NCBI RefSeq assembly: GCF_003315345.1
Contig: NZ_QNRO01000015.1
Coordinates: 35,884-99,883, forward strand
Reading direction: 5' to 3'
Length of the DNA: 64,000 bases
DNA from: Marinobacter pelagius
Lineage (GTDB): Bacteria > Pseudomonadota > Gammaproteobacteria > Pseudomonadales > Oleiphilaceae
Made by a program: the position numbers and the translations under genes. Shown piece after piece: positions 9,050 to 18,628 of the stretch (its first letter is position 1; the number at the start of each line of letters is the position of its first letter). The notes under the pieces are model-generated. The model had not been told where the DNA came from. It saw only the letters and a program-made list of their open reading frames with translations, and made no database searches.

Positions 9050-10528
9050 TCAGTTGGAGGGGTTCAGGAACTGGTAGTCGGCGGTCTCCACGTGCCGGGT
9101 GGCAAACCGGTAGGTGAAGGTGAACCCCGGCCAGTTCACGGTGTTCCTGCCATTCTCATCCAGGTACCAGGAGGTACAGCCGGTATCCCAGACGGTTCCT
9201 TCAAGTCCGGTCTGAACAACCCGGGAGAAGCGCTCCTGGCGATCCTCGCGCACATCCATGGCGGCTCCCGGGTACTTGTCCAGTGCCTTCAGGCAATCGA
9301 GAACGTAGCGGAACTGGGATTCGAGCATATAGAGAATGGAGTTGTGGGCCAGATTGGTGTTGGGCCCGTAGAGCATGAACATGTTGGGAAAACCGCTGAC
9401 TGTGATGCCTTTGAAGGCCACCGCGCCGTCCTTCCAGGCTTCATTCAGGTTCCTGCCGTTGCGCCCGATAATGTTGATTGGTGACAGGAACTCCGATGCC
9501 CGGAAACCGGTCGCCAGTATGATGGCATCGGCCGGGTAGTGAGCGCCGTCGGCGGTGACCACACCATCCGGTGCGACCTCACGGATAGGATCGGTGACCA
9601 GGTTTACGTTGGTCTGGTTGATGGCCGGGTACCAGTCGTTGGAGATCAGGATACGCTTACAGCCAATCTGGTAATCGGGAATGATCTTCCGGAGCTTTTC
9701 CGGGTCAGTAACCCGTTTTTGTGCTTCCTTACGCGCCTGTCGGGCAAAGATCTCCAGAAGTCCATTGAAACGGGTGAACGCGAGCGCCCGGGTTTCGTTC
9801 TTCCAGTAGATCAGGTACCGGTAAAGCCGGTCCCAGATCGGCAGTTTGCTGAACAGCCACTGCTCCCACGGCCTGAACGGGCGATCCGGCTTGGGCAGGA
9901 CCCAGGCGGCGCTGCGCTGGAAGAGGCTGAGGGTGTTCGCCTGTTTGGCGACTTCGGGCACAAACTGGATGGCGCTCGCGCCGGTGCCGATCACGGCGAC
10001 CTTCTTGCCGGTAAGATCGTAATCGTGGTCCCAGCGGGCGGAATGGAACATCCTGCCCCGGAACTGATCCAGGCCTTCGATGTTGGGCCGGGCGGGTTGG
10101 TTCAGTTGGCCCGTCGCGGTGATGAGAATGCGGGAGGTGAGCCTTTCCCCGGAGGTCAGGGATACGTTCCAGCGGTTCAGCCGCTGATCAAACTCCGCTT
10201 CTGCAACCTCCGAGTTGAAGCGGATGTGTTCGCCAAGCCCGTATTTTTCAACACAGTGCTCCAAGTAACCCAGTATTTCGCTCTGCAGGCCAAATTTGCG
10301 GGACCAGTCGTGCTTGGGCTCAAAGGAGTAGGAATAGAAATGGGACTGGACGTCGCAGGCGGCGCCGGGATAGGTATTGTCGCGCCAGGTACCGCCCACG
10401 CGGCCCGCTTTTTCCAGCAGGGTTATGTTGTGGTAGCCCGCTCTCTTGAGCTGAATCGCCATCCCCAATCCGCCAAAACCGGTACCGATGATAAGTATGG
10501 ACGGGGACTCGGTGTTTGCTCTTTGCAT
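9050..10528 (-). CDS. Flavin-containing monooxygenase, Baeyer-Villiger type
   Basis: A 492-residue FAD/NADPH enzyme. An N-terminal FAD Rossmann motif (GTGFGGLGMAIQLKRAG) is followed by the Baeyer-Villiger fingerprint FxGxxxHxxxWD, seen as FRGRMFHSARWD, and a second Rossmann motif (VIGTGASAIQ). The family inserts oxygen into ketones or oxidises heteroatoms; the substrate is not predictable. It is a single-gene unit with its own terminator. The YGPNTNLAHNS segment is typical of this group. Confidence 0.9.
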   Translation of the reverse strand: MQRANTESPSILIIGTGFGGLGMAIQLKRAGYHNITLLEKAGRVGGTWRDNTYPGAACDVQSHFYSYSFEPKHDWSRKFGLQSEILGYLEHCVEKYGLGEHIRFNSEVAEAEFDQRLNRWNVSLTSGERLTSRILITATGQLNQPARPNIEGLDQFRGRMFHSARWDHDYDLTGKKVAVIGTGASAIQFVPEVAKQANTLSLFQRSAAWVLPKPDRPFRPWEQWLFSKLPIWDRLYRYLIYWKNETRALAFTRFNGLLEIFARQARKEAQKRVTDPEKLRKIIPDYQIGCKRILISNDWYPAINQTNVNLVTDPIREVAPDGVVTADGAHYPADAIILATGFRASEFLSPINIIGRNGRNLNEAWKDGAVAFKGITVSGFPNMFMLYGPNTNLAHNSILYMLESQFRYVLDCLKALDKYPGAAMDVREDRQERFSRVVQTGLEGTVWDTGCTSWYLDENGRNTVNWPGFTFTYRFATRHVETADYQFLNPSN

Positions 10529-10635
10529 GGTTCTCGCTGCCCGGATGTTGTTATTTTCATGGACTCATCCCGAGTATACGGCGACCGACGAAAGGAATGT
10601 ATGACTTATTCGCACATCGGCGTTGGTCAGAATTC

Positions 10636-11535
10636 TCAATCGGGCAGGGAGGTTAGCAGCTCATCTGCCGGTTGGGTCAGCAGTTCGGAAACCAGTGATG
10701 GCTGGAACTGGCGCCGGATGCTGATGGCATAGAACTCCTCGTAAACCCCGGGTAAGGCCCCGTAATCACGCAGCACCCCGGCACGTAACTCATCACGGAC
10801 CACAACCGGCGGCAATACTGCAAAATTGCGAGTATCACGGGTGAGCAGTCGCATCATTGCCATGTCATCCACTTCCGCAATGATATTCGGGTAAAAGCCG
10901 TGGTATTCGCAGATCTGGTCGAAGGCCTGTCGAATATGGTTGTCCGGTCCCGGCACGATCAGGTTCCTGCCGTGTAGGAATTTAGGCAATTCAGGCGTGG
11001 AGGCATCACCGGGCGGACCAATGACGCTCACGGGTTGCCGGGCAAGGCGCCTTGAGCGCCAGGGGTTCTGGTCATCACCCTGGACCGGCTGATTGGAGAG
11101 AATCAGATCCAGCCGGTGGGCGGACAAACGTCTGAGCAGATCATCGAGGCTGCCGCTCTGGAGCTTCAGTTCCAGATCCTTCCGCCCCAGCAGCGGCCTC
11201 AGAAATCCCTCCTGGAAGTTCCTGGACAGGGTGGCAACCGCGCCGACCTTGAGGATCTCCCGGTTGGTCTGAGTGCCGGAACGGAACAGTGCCGCCAGTT
11301 CCTCTCCCTGCCGGAAAATGTCCTCGGCATAGTTGAAGGCAACCCGTCCCGCCTCTGACAGCCGCAATCGGCGTCCTTCCCGGATGAAAAGATCATGCCC
11401 AAGACTTTCTTCCAGCTTGCGGATCTGGCCGGACAAGGCTGATTGGGAGATATGGAGTGACTCTGCGGCCTTGGTCAGATGGCCAACCCGGGCCACTGTC
11501 CAGAAATAGTAAAGATGGTGGTAGTTCAGTCGCAT
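10636..11535 (-). CDS. LysR-family regulator divergent from dabBA
   Basis: A 299-residue LysR protein. The N-terminal helix-turn-helix (HLTKAAESLHISQSALSGQIRKLEESLG) is followed by a LysR substrate-binding domain. The N-terminus resembles NhaR (MRLNYHHLYYFWTVARVGHLTKAA). It is transcribed away from dabB across 115 bp that contain an LysR-type inverted repeat, so it most likely controls inorganic carbon uptake. That regulatory role is inferred from position. Confidence 0.88.
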   Translation of the reverse strand: MRLNYHHLYYFWTVARVGHLTKAAESLHISQSALSGQIRKLEESLGHDLFIREGRRLRLSEAGRVAFNYAEDIFRQGEELAALFRSGTQTNREILKVGAVATLSRNFQEGFLRPLLGRKDLELKLQSGSLDDLLRRLSAHRLDLILSNQPVQGDDQNPWRSRRLARQPVSVIGPPGDASTPELPKFLHGRNLIVPGPDNHIRQAFDQICEYHGFYPNIIAEVDDMAMMRLLTRDTRNFAVLPPVVVRDELRAGVLRDYGALPGVYEEFYAISIRRQFQPSLVSELLTQPADELLTSLPD

Positions 11536-11573
11536 CGAAGCATTCCCGAAACAATCGATCTGTTTAAGTGAAC

Positions 11574-11592
11574 GGTTTGATATTTATAAACC
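11574..11592. promoter_or_regulatory. Candidate LysR operator between the regulator and dabB
   Basis: GGTTT-N9-AAACC, an inverted repeat containing the T-N11-A spacing common to LysR sites, is placed in the shared divergent promoter region. It lies about 59 bp upstream of the dabB start. Confidence 0.5.
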
Positions 11593-11650
11593 ATTTTTAT
11601 CGATGCTGCACTCCCTGCAAACTTACTGCACGCAATGAAGGGAGTAAATC

Positions 11651-13267
11651 ATGATGCAGAGCCTCAGTTTTTTATCCATCCCGGTATTGATCGGGTGGTT
11701 GTTGCTGCCAATCAGTTTCTTTGTCGTTGCAGTGTTCAGTAACTGGACAAGCAACCCTCTCAAAACCCGTCATTGCTGGCGAATTTCCGAGGGCCTGCTG
11801 CTGGGAACCCCGGGAATCACCGGCATCGTGGGCGTAATGTTGCTACTGGATGCCTGGCTTATTGATACCGGCCTGCCGGAGGCGGGGGCCCGTCTTGGCC
11901 TGTACCCCGATGCACTGGCTGTCTGGATGGGGCTGATGGTGGCGTTCATCGGGTGGGTCATTCTCCGATACGCGCGGGATTACCTGGCCGGCGACCCGGC
12001 GAAAGATACCTTTTTGCCCTGGTTCCTGACCACGCTTGCCTGCGTACTCCTGCTCGTATTCACCGACCACATGCTGGTCCTGGCGGGCGCCTGGATCGGT
12101 GTCAGCCTGGCACTCCATCAACTGTTGACCCTGTATGGTGACCGACCCGAGGCGCGCCTGGCCGCTGCCCAGAAATTTATTGCGAGCAGGCTTGGGGATA
12201 TCTGCGTCATCGCCAGTGTCCTTCTGCTGTGGAACCACTACGGCACGTTCCGGCTCCCCGAGATGATGGCGGGAGAGGCGGTTGTCGGCCAGTCCTCTGC
12301 ATCGCTGACCTATGCCTCATTGCTCCTGGCCATTGCCGCGATTCTGAAATGTGCCCAGATTCCCTTCCACGGCTGGCTGCTGCGGGTCATGGAAGCTCCG
12401 ACCCCGGTTTCTGCCTTGTTGCACGCGGGTGTCATCAACCTGGGTGGTTTTCTGTGGCTGCGACTGTTCCCGGTATTTGAGGGATTCACCGCCGGACATG
12501 CGCTGTTGCTGGTGGTAGGCGGGGGAACTGCCCTGATTGCGGTGCTCACCATGATGACCCAGACGTCCGTCAAACACGCCCTGGCCTGGTCCACCATTTC
12601 CCAGATGGGCTTCATGCTGTTCGAGATTGCTCTCGGGGCCTATGTGCTCGCACTGCTGCACCTGCTCGCGCATTCCCTGTACAAAGCGCATTCGTTCCTG
12701 GCCTCGGGCCGGACGGTCAAGGTCTCCGCCATCTCGTTCCACTCCGGCTCAGCAACTGGGGGCAATATCATGCTGGCCGGTGCCGGTGCGGCACTCGCCA
12801 CCTTGATCCTCTGGCTCTGGCCTGATCTCGTTGAGGGCAAATCGGTGCTTGCCGGCCTGCTGGTCCTCGCGGTTACCAGCGTGATCATGGGCATTCCAGA
12901 CGGTGCCAGCGCCAAAACACGGGCGCTGGTCATGACCATGGCCCTCATGCTGGTGCCGCTTTACGGTGCACTGCATGCCGTCCTTGGGGGGGCATTCGGA
13001 GCGCACGAAGCGATGGTGCCGCCACTCGAGGCTTCCATTGTTGCCTGGGGAATCCTGATTGCACTGGCACTGCTCTCTGTGCTGATCCTGGTTGCCAGCC
13101 GGGCCAGGGCGGTCCGTGTTCTCCAGGCTCGATTCAGCCAGGGGCTGCGTCTGGAACAGCCTTTTGAGCAGATCACCCGCAAGCTTGCCAGTGATGCGCT
13201 GAACGTTCCACACAAAACTCGCGACCACCTGTCCGGTTATCCCGCTACTGCAGGAGAAAGATCATGA
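11651..13267 (+). CDS. dabB: DabB, NuoL/MrpA-like membrane subunit of the DIC accumulation complex
   Basis: A 538-residue polytopic protein of the proton-conducting NADH dehydrogenase subunit family (PF00361), with core sequence AAILKCAQIPFHGWLLRVMEAPTPVSALLHAG. It lies directly upstream of a DUF2309 protein with a 4-bp stop/start overlap, which identifies it as DabB rather than a complex I or Mrp subunit. It would couple an ion gradient to DabA-driven bicarbonate accumulation at the inner membrane. The start ATG at 11651 follows AGGGAG at a good distance; a second ATG at 11654 is possible. Confidence 0.9.
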   Translation: MMQSLSFLSIPVLIGWLLLPISFFVVAVFSNWTSNPLKTRHCWRISEGLLLGTPGITGIVGVMLLLDAWLIDTGLPEAGARLGLYPDALAVWMGLMVAFIGWVILRYARDYLAGDPAKDTFLPWFLTTLACVLLLVFTDHMLVLAGAWIGVSLALHQLLTLYGDRPEARLAAAQKFIASRLGDICVIASVLLLWNHYGTFRLPEMMAGEAVVGQSSASLTYASLLLAIAAILKCAQIPFHGWLLRVMEAPTPVSALLHAGVINLGGFLWLRLFPVFEGFTAGHALLLVVGGGTALIAVLTMMTQTSVKHALAWSTISQMGFMLFEIALGAYVLALLHLLAHSLYKAHSFLASGRTVKVSAISFHSGSATGGNIMLAGAGAALATLILWLWPDLVEGKSVLAGLLVLAVTSVIMGIPDGASAKTRALVMTMALMLVPLYGALHAVLGGAFGAHEAMVPPLEASIVAWGILIALALLSVLILVASRARAVRVLQARFSQGLRLEQPFEQITRKLASDALNVPHKTRDHLSGYPATAGERS

Positions 13268-15693
13268 CCGCTAAACTCGCCGTTGCCCTGGCGGCCCCCG
13301 AGAAAGAGGTAACCGCCTTGCTGTCGGGAATCTGCCAGACGATTGCACCGATTTGGCCGCTGGATCGCTGGATTGCTGTGAATCCCTGGTGGGGTTTGCG
13401 GGACATGCCGATCATCGGTGCAGCGCGGAAGCTTCAGCGCAATGCCGGCATAGGAATGCTGATGCCCGCCGAGTTCTACCTGAGCGCCCTGGAGAGCGGT
13501 CGGATCCGGGAGGAGGACCTTCTGGAGGCTATTTCGGAGCGGGGGCTGGAGGTGTCTGGCGATGCCGTCATTGGTGCCCTGAAACGCAGTCCCGGTGGCA
13601 CGCGGCAGGTGTTTTCCGCGCTGGAACATTTTCCGGTGCCGGATTCCCGGCCGTCCCCGGCGGCGGAGGTCAGGGAACAGGTTGGCCGTGTCTGCGCACG
13701 ATTTTTTGACCAGAGGCAGTCCCGGTGGCGCTCTGAGGATGACTCCGGAAGTCTGTTCGCATTCTGGTTGGATCAGACCCGCATCGATCCCTGGCCCGGC
13801 AAGGGAACGGAGCTTGGAGTTACTCGCGAAGCACTCGCCGGACTCCCAACAGATTGGCGTCAGGCGGCCGAACGGATCATCGAAGATCTGCCCTATACCG
13901 AGGGTGAACTTGAGGCCCTGGGTCACAGCCTGCTATGTGGTCTGCCGGGATGGGCTTCCTGGTGCCGGGGTGTTGACTGGCGCGCGGGACTGGAGGGCCG
14001 GACCTCGGACGTCTGCGCCGAACTTCTGACGATTCTTCTGGCCTGGGAGTGGCTTGCGATCGAGCGCCTGCCGGTGAAGCGCAAGGCAGCATGGCAGCGC
14101 AGCCGGGGAGCCTGGACGGACACGGCAAGCGATTCATCAGCACTTGATCTTCTGGAAATGAGCCCCTGGCTGTTCCAGCGGGCATTCGAACTGGCGTGGG
14201 CCCGAAGCCTGGAGGACAGGCTGATCAAAGCCGCATCTCACCACGAGAAGGACAAGGTAACGCCACCGGCCATTCAGGCGGCGTTCTGTATTGACGTTCG
14301 TTCCGAGGTGTTCCGGCGCCATCTGGAAGCAGGAAGACCGGGAATCCAGACCATCGGCTTTGCCGGATTCTTCGGCGTTCCTGTGACCCATCAAGAGCCG
14401 GGGCCCAGGGAAGATGAGCCGCGGCTTCCGGGTCTGCTGGCACCCAGTTACCGGTTCAATGAATCCACCGGCAACCTGACGGACGATATGGATCTGAACC
14501 GTCGCCTGGACCAACGGGAGATGACCAGGGAATCTGTTCGGAAGGGCAAGTATTCCAGTCTTTCCACCTTTACCCTGGTGGAAACCACCGGGCTTGCCTG
14601 GGCATGGAAACTGATCCGTGACAGCCTGCACAGGAATTCCGCTTCGGCTGCTAGAGAAGAAGGCCTCGGGGAAGGGCGCCTGTGCCATGTGCACGGAGGT
14701 GATCCGGTCCGGGATGAGGAAAGAGTCGCGATTGTCGAGAACCTTTTGCGGGGCATGTCCCTCACCAGCAACTTTGGCAGCCTGCTGTTACTGGTCGGTC
14801 ACGGGACCCACACCGACAACAACCCCAACGAGGCCGGACTGGCCTGTGGTGCCTGCGGTGGCAAGAATGGAGGTATCAATGCGAGGATCGCTGTCGAGCT
14901 GCTCAACGACCGGATTGTTCGCGAGGGGCTGGCAGAGCGGGGCATCCGCATTCCGGATTACTGCTGGGCGCTGGCGGCGGAGCATTGCACGGTCACCGAC
15001 AAGGTCAGGATCATCGGCCGTGACCGGGTGCCGGACTCACACCTGATCCGGCTTGAGGAGCTGGAGCGGGCCCTGGCGGAGGCCGGCCACGAGACCCGCC
15101 GTGAGCGGGCCACCAGCCTGGGCCTCAACGGGACAATGGATAAACAGCTCGAGCAAGAGCTGAGCAGACGAACCAGGAACTGGGCCGAAATCCGGCCGGA
15201 ATGGGGCCTGGCCAACAATGCGGCGATCATCTTCGCCAAACGCCAGCGCAGCCGCGGTGCCAATCTTGGCGGCCGCTGCTTCCTCCACGACTATGATCCG
15301 GCCCAGGATGAGGAAGGCAAGATCCTGGAAGTACTGATGACTGCCCCGATGGTGGTGGCGAACTGGATCAACCTCCAGTACTTCGCCTCCGTCACCGCGC
15401 CCACGGTCTACGGTGCCGGCAACAAGCTGCTGCATTCCGTGGTTGGAGGCAATCTCGGAGTAATCGAAGGTAACGGCACAGATCTGCGGATCGGCTTGCC
15501 AATCCAGTCCGTCCACGACGGCCGCCTCTGGAGGCACGAACCCATGCGCCTGACGGTAGTGATAGACGCCCCGGAAGCCCGTATCCGGGCGGTACTGGAA
15601 AAGCATCCGGACGTGGCAGCGCTGGTCAACAACCACTGGTTGTGGCTATACCAGCTTGGCAGTGGGGGAGAGTTGATTCCCTGGAAGGGATAA
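13264..15693 (+). CDS. dabA: DabA, DUF2309 carbonic-anhydrase-like subunit
   Basis: An 809-residue PF10070 protein, cytoplasmic face. Putative zinc and catalytic residues are present: C342 and D344 in AFCIDVRSEVF, H513 in LVGHGTHTDN, and C528 in ACGACGG. Their spacings (two residues from C to D, fifteen from H to C) match the set reported for Halothiobacillus DabA. With DabB it is expected to hydrate CO2 to bicarbonate one way and so accumulate dissolved inorganic carbon. Translation is coupled to dabB through ATGA. Nothing is missing or truncated. Confidence 0.92.
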   Translation: MTAKLAVALAAPEKEVTALLSGICQTIAPIWPLDRWIAVNPWWGLRDMPIIGAARKLQRNAGIGMLMPAEFYLSALESGRIREEDLLEAISERGLEVSGDAVIGALKRSPGGTRQVFSALEHFPVPDSRPSPAAEVREQVGRVCARFFDQRQSRWRSEDDSGSLFAFWLDQTRIDPWPGKGTELGVTREALAGLPTDWRQAAERIIEDLPYTEGELEALGHSLLCGLPGWASWCRGVDWRAGLEGRTSDVCAELLTILLAWEWLAIERLPVKRKAAWQRSRGAWTDTASDSSALDLLEMSPWLFQRAFELAWARSLEDRLIKAASHHEKDKVTPPAIQAAFCIDVRSEVFRRHLEAGRPGIQTIGFAGFFGVPVTHQEPGPREDEPRLPGLLAPSYRFNESTGNLTDDMDLNRRLDQREMTRESVRKGKYSSLSTFTLVETTGLAWAWKLIRDSLHRNSASAAREEGLGEGRLCHVHGGDPVRDEERVAIVENLLRGMSLTSNFGSLLLLVGHGTHTDNNPNEAGLACGACGGKNGGINARIAVELLNDRIVREGLAERGIRIPDYCWALAAEHCTVTDKVRIIGRDRVPDSHLIRLEELERALAEAGHETRRERATSLGLNGTMDKQLEQELSRRTRNWAEIRPEWGLANNAAIIFAKRQRSRGANLGGRCFLHDYDPAQDEEGKILEVLMTAPMVVANWINLQYFASVTAPTVYGAGNKLLHSVVGGNLGVIEGNGTDLRIGLPIQSVHDGRLWRHEPMRLTVVIDAPEARIRAVLEKHPDVAALVNNHWLWLYQLGSGGELIPWKG

Positions 15694-15733
15694 AACCGGT
15701 GAAGCCCGCAGGGACGCAGTCCGGCGTGGGGTT

Positions 15734-15763
15734 GGGGTCAGATGAAGGCTTTCATCAGACCCC
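15734..15763. repeat. 30-bp GGGGTCAGATGAA palindromic repeat, copy 1
   Basis: Arm GGGGTCAGATGAA, 4-base loop, then the opposite arm with one mismatch. It lies in the 181-bp gap between dabA and fabH. The same element occurs at 15828 and three times at 32.8-33.1 kb. Confidence 0.85.
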
Positions 15764-15827
15764 GATGCCAGAGGACCCAATGCCGGACCACTCCCGAAGA
15801 ACCGCCCCAATTCCGCAGTCCAACTCA

Positions 15828-15857
15828 GGGGTCAGATGAAAGCCTTCATCTGACCCC
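15828..15857. repeat. 30-bp GGGGTCAGATGAA palindromic repeat, copy 2
   Basis: Perfect 13-bp arms around a 4-base loop, 64 bp after copy 1 and just past the 3' end of fabH. It may act as a bidirectional transcription stop, but no T-run follows. Confidence 0.85.
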
Positions 15858-15874
15858 ATCTTCAATCAACCGCC

Positions 15875-16843
15875 TCAATACCGAAGCAACGCCGACCCCC
15901 AGGTAAACCCACCCCCAAAGGCCTCCAGTAACACCACCTCATTCCGCTTGATCCGCCCGTCGCGAACAGCTACATCGAGCGCCAGGGGAATGGAGGCGGC
16001 CGAGGTATTGCCATGTTGGTCCACCGTCACGACGACCTGATCCATCGGCAATTTCAATTTCCTGGCGGTAGCTGAAATGATCCGCAAATTGGCCTGATGT
16101 GGCACCAGCCAATCCACGTCACTCTTTTCCATATTATTGGCTTCAAGGGTCTCATCGACGATCTTGCCCAGGGTATTCACCGCTACCTTGAATACTTCGT
16201 TGCCCTTCATCTCCACGAATGCAAGGCCGGCTTTCACCCGCTCGAAGTCGTCGGCAATACCGCACGGAACATGCAGCAGTTCTTCATATTGACCATCCGC
16301 ATGGATATGGGTCGAGAGAATCCCGGTTTCCTCGTTGGCCTCAAGGATCACCGCGCCGGCACCGTCACCGAACAACACGCAGGTGCCCCGGTCTTCCCAA
16401 TTGAGGATGCGTGAGAATACTTCCGCGCCAATCACCAGCGCCTTCTTGCTGCTGCCGGTCTTGATGAACTTGTCCGCAACGGACAGGGCATAGACAAAAC
16501 CACTGCATACGGCCTGGATATCAAAAGCCGGACAGCCATGAATACCCAGACGGGCCTGCAGAATGCAAGCGGAACTCGGGAAGATCTTGTCGGGGGTAGA
16601 AGTGGCGAACACGATGAGATCAATATCGTCAGCCTTGATGCCAGCCGCTTCAATCGCCCGTAGTGCAGCCTGTTCGGCCAGATCGACCGTGGTCTGTCCG
16701 TCTTCCGCAATGTGGCGCTGCTCGATACCGGTACGTTCCCGAATCCACTGGTCGGAAGTATCCACCAGAGACTCCATGTCCTTATTGGTCAGGATCTTCT
16801 CCGGAAGATAGGAGCCGGTGCCAACGATTCGGGCGTAAGTCAT
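15875..16843 (-). CDS. fabH: 3-oxoacyl-ACP synthase III
   Basis: A 322-residue condensing enzyme that starts fatty acid synthesis by joining acetyl-CoA to malonyl-ACP in the cytoplasm. The catalytic triad is visible: Cys in DIQAVCSGF, His in VPHQANLRI and Asn in [10 protein letters not shown]. The N-terminus ([20 protein letters not shown]) is standard for FabH. It is a lone gene, not in a fab operon, which is common in gammaproteobacteria with several FabH copies. Confidence 0.95.
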   Translation of the reverse strand: MTYARIVGTGSYLPEKILTNKDMESLVDTSDQWIRERTGIEQRHIAEDGQTTVDLAEQAALRAIEAAGIKADDIDLIVFATSTPDKIFPSSACILQARLGIHGCPAFDIQAVCSGFVYALSVADKFIKTGSSKKALVIGAEVFSRILNWEDRGTCVLFGDGAGAVILEANEETGILSTHIHADGQYEELLHVPCGIADDFERVKAGLAFVEMKGNEVFKVAVNTLGKIVDETLEANNMEKSDVDWLVPHQANLRIISATARKLKLPMDQVVVTVDQHGNTSAASIPLALDVAVRDGRIKRNEVVLLEAFGGGFTWGSALLRY

Positions 16844-17029
16844 GCTTGTTATTCCTCAGGTGTACGGTGTTGCTGACTGGCATTGGATGCAATAGTGCCA
16901 TCCTATACCCTGGCAGCTCCGGAGGTTATTAGCGATTTGTCAAAGACCCCACAGGAATGTTCCAGTTCTACTATGATGAGGGAAGAGCCAAACGCTCGCT
17001 CAAATTCAGTCAACCGGAGGCAAATCACT

Positions 17030-17272
17030 ATGGGCATTACCAGCCACGAACTCCACAAGGAATTTCCCGAATACAAGGACCGGATCGAGGAACTCAAAGC
17101 CAACGACATGAAATTCAGTGAGAAACTCACCCGATACTCCGAGTTGGACCAGGAAATCGAAGGGCTGGAACAAAGAGGTGGACCCATCAGTGATGACAAA
17201 ATGCACCGACTGAAAGCATGGCGAGCCCAACTGAAGGATGAGCTCTATCAGACATTAACAAACGGTAAGTAA
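17030..17272 (+). CDS. YdcH-family (DUF465) small coiled-coil protein
   Basis: An 80-residue protein, HELHKEFPEYKDRIEEL then heptad-rich helices, matching the DUF465/YdcH/SlyX-like small proteins of unknown role. The frame is open further upstream, but ATG 17030 has a strong Shine-Dalgarno (ACCGGAGG at 17013-17020) nine bases before it, so earlier starts are rejected. Confidence 0.85.
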   Translation: MGITSHELHKEFPEYKDRIEELKANDMKFSEKLTRYSELDQEIEGLEQRGGPISDDKMHRLKAWRAQLKDELYQTLTNGK

Positions 17273-17292
17273 ATTCCGCTCACCCTTAGCCC

Positions 17293-18495
17293 CTATGCGG
17301 TACTGGTGGCGCCAGCCGTTGAAAGCTGGCGCCAGGCCATGAAGAAAATCATCAGTCCCGCCACCGCAGTGGTCGCACCGACATAACCCGTGGATTCCCA
17401 CCCGAAGCCCGCAGTAATTGCCAGACCACCCAACCAGGGCCCCAAGGCGTTGGCCACGTTGAAGGCAGCGTGGTGGGAAGCGGCAGCGAGGGTCTGGGCG
17501 CCGCTGGCCACGTCCATCAGGTGAGTCTGCAGGGCAGGCCCAAGCCCGACCATCAGCGCCACCAGGAAACACATCCCCATCATTAGCCAGAGGTTGTCAG
17601 TGGCGAGCGGGAATAGCAGGAGCGTGCCGGTAGCCCACAACAGCAACCAGCCGACACCTCTGAACTGAAGGCGGTCAAAGATCCATCCACCCAGGATGTT
17701 TCCGGTGAATCCGCCCAGCCCGAAGATGAAAAGAACGACCGGAATCCAGCCATCCGACACTTCAGTAACTTCCAGAAGAGTTGGCGCCAGATAGCTGAAT
17801 ACACAGAACATTCCGGAAAACCCGATCGCGCCTATGGCCAGCGGATACCAGATTTCTGCGCGCCCGAATGCGCGGACCTCATGCAACGGGCTGCTGCGTT
17901 CCTCGTTACGATCAACCGGGAGAAAACTGTACACCGACACCCCGGTCACCAGGGCCACCAGACCCACGAAGGCAAAGGCATAGCGCCATTCCACGCTTTG
18001 TCCCATGAGGGTTGCCAGGGGATTGCCGATCAGCAGAGCCAGGGTCAGGCCGATCATGACCCGACTGACCGCCTTGGCCCGCTGGTTCACGGGCACCAGG
18101 GACGCAGCAACCAGTGCCGCTACACCAAAATAGGCCCCATGGGGCAGGCCGGCGATAAACCGGGAGACCAGAAGCGTGCTGTAATCGCCCGCGACCGCGC
18201 TGGCCAGGTTGCCCAGGGCATAGAACCCCATTAATGCGATCAATAAATGACGCCGGAAAAAGCGCGCGCCGATGATGGCCAGCAAGGGAGCGCCTACCAC
18301 CACACCCATAGCGTAGGCACTGATGAGATGACCAACCTGAGGCTCGCTCACTCCCAGGTCGCTGGCCACGTTCGGCATGAGCCCCATGAGCGCGAACTCG
18401 CCGGTGCCAATGGCGAATCCACCCAGGGCGAGGGCAACCTGGATCAGGATTGCCTGTGTCGGGGTGATGGATTGCGCTGCGTTCCTGGCTGACAT
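17293..18495 (-). CDS. MFS transporter, DHA1 (AraJ/YdhP-like) drug or sugar efflux
   Basis: A 400-residue polytopic protein with about 12 TM helices. The start is IGTGEFALMGLMPNVASDLGV and includes the family signature of AraJ/YdhP exporters. The ATG at 18495 is chosen because AAAGGA lies six bases upstream; the frame extends 12 codons further without a good site. The substrate is unknown. It is a stand-alone gene. Confidence 0.86.
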   Translation of the reverse strand: MSARNAAQSITPTQAILIQVALALGGFAIGTGEFALMGLMPNVASDLGVSEPQVGHLISAYAMGVVVGAPLLAIIGARFFRRHLLIALMGFYALGNLASAVAGDYSTLLVSRFIAGLPHGAYFGVAALVAASLVPVNQRAKAVSRVMIGLTLALLIGNPLATLMGQSVEWRYAFAFVGLVALVTGVSVYSFLPVDRNEERSSPLHEVRAFGRAEIWYPLAIGAIGFSGMFCVFSYLAPTLLEVTEVSDGWIPVVLFIFGLGGFTGNILGGWIFDRLQFRGVGWLLLWATGTLLLFPLATDNLWLMMGMCFLVALMVGLGPALQTHLMDVASGAQTLAAASHHAAFNVANALGPWLGGLAITAGFGWESTGYVGATTAVAGLMIFFMAWRQLSTAGATSTA

Positions 18496-18628
18496 GGGTT
18501 TCCTTTGGAAAGTGGAGGGGAAACCGAGCATTGTCGCGGAGATTGGGGCTGATTTTTATAGGCAATTCCGCGAACTGATAAGTCTCGATGGAGAGTGCCT
18601 AAAGGCCGCAACAGTGAATTCGGGATTC

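Noticed and set aside
9539..10732. 397-codon plus-strand open frame
   Set aside because: Lies wholly opposite the monooxygenase, with no family signature; a GC-rich shadow.
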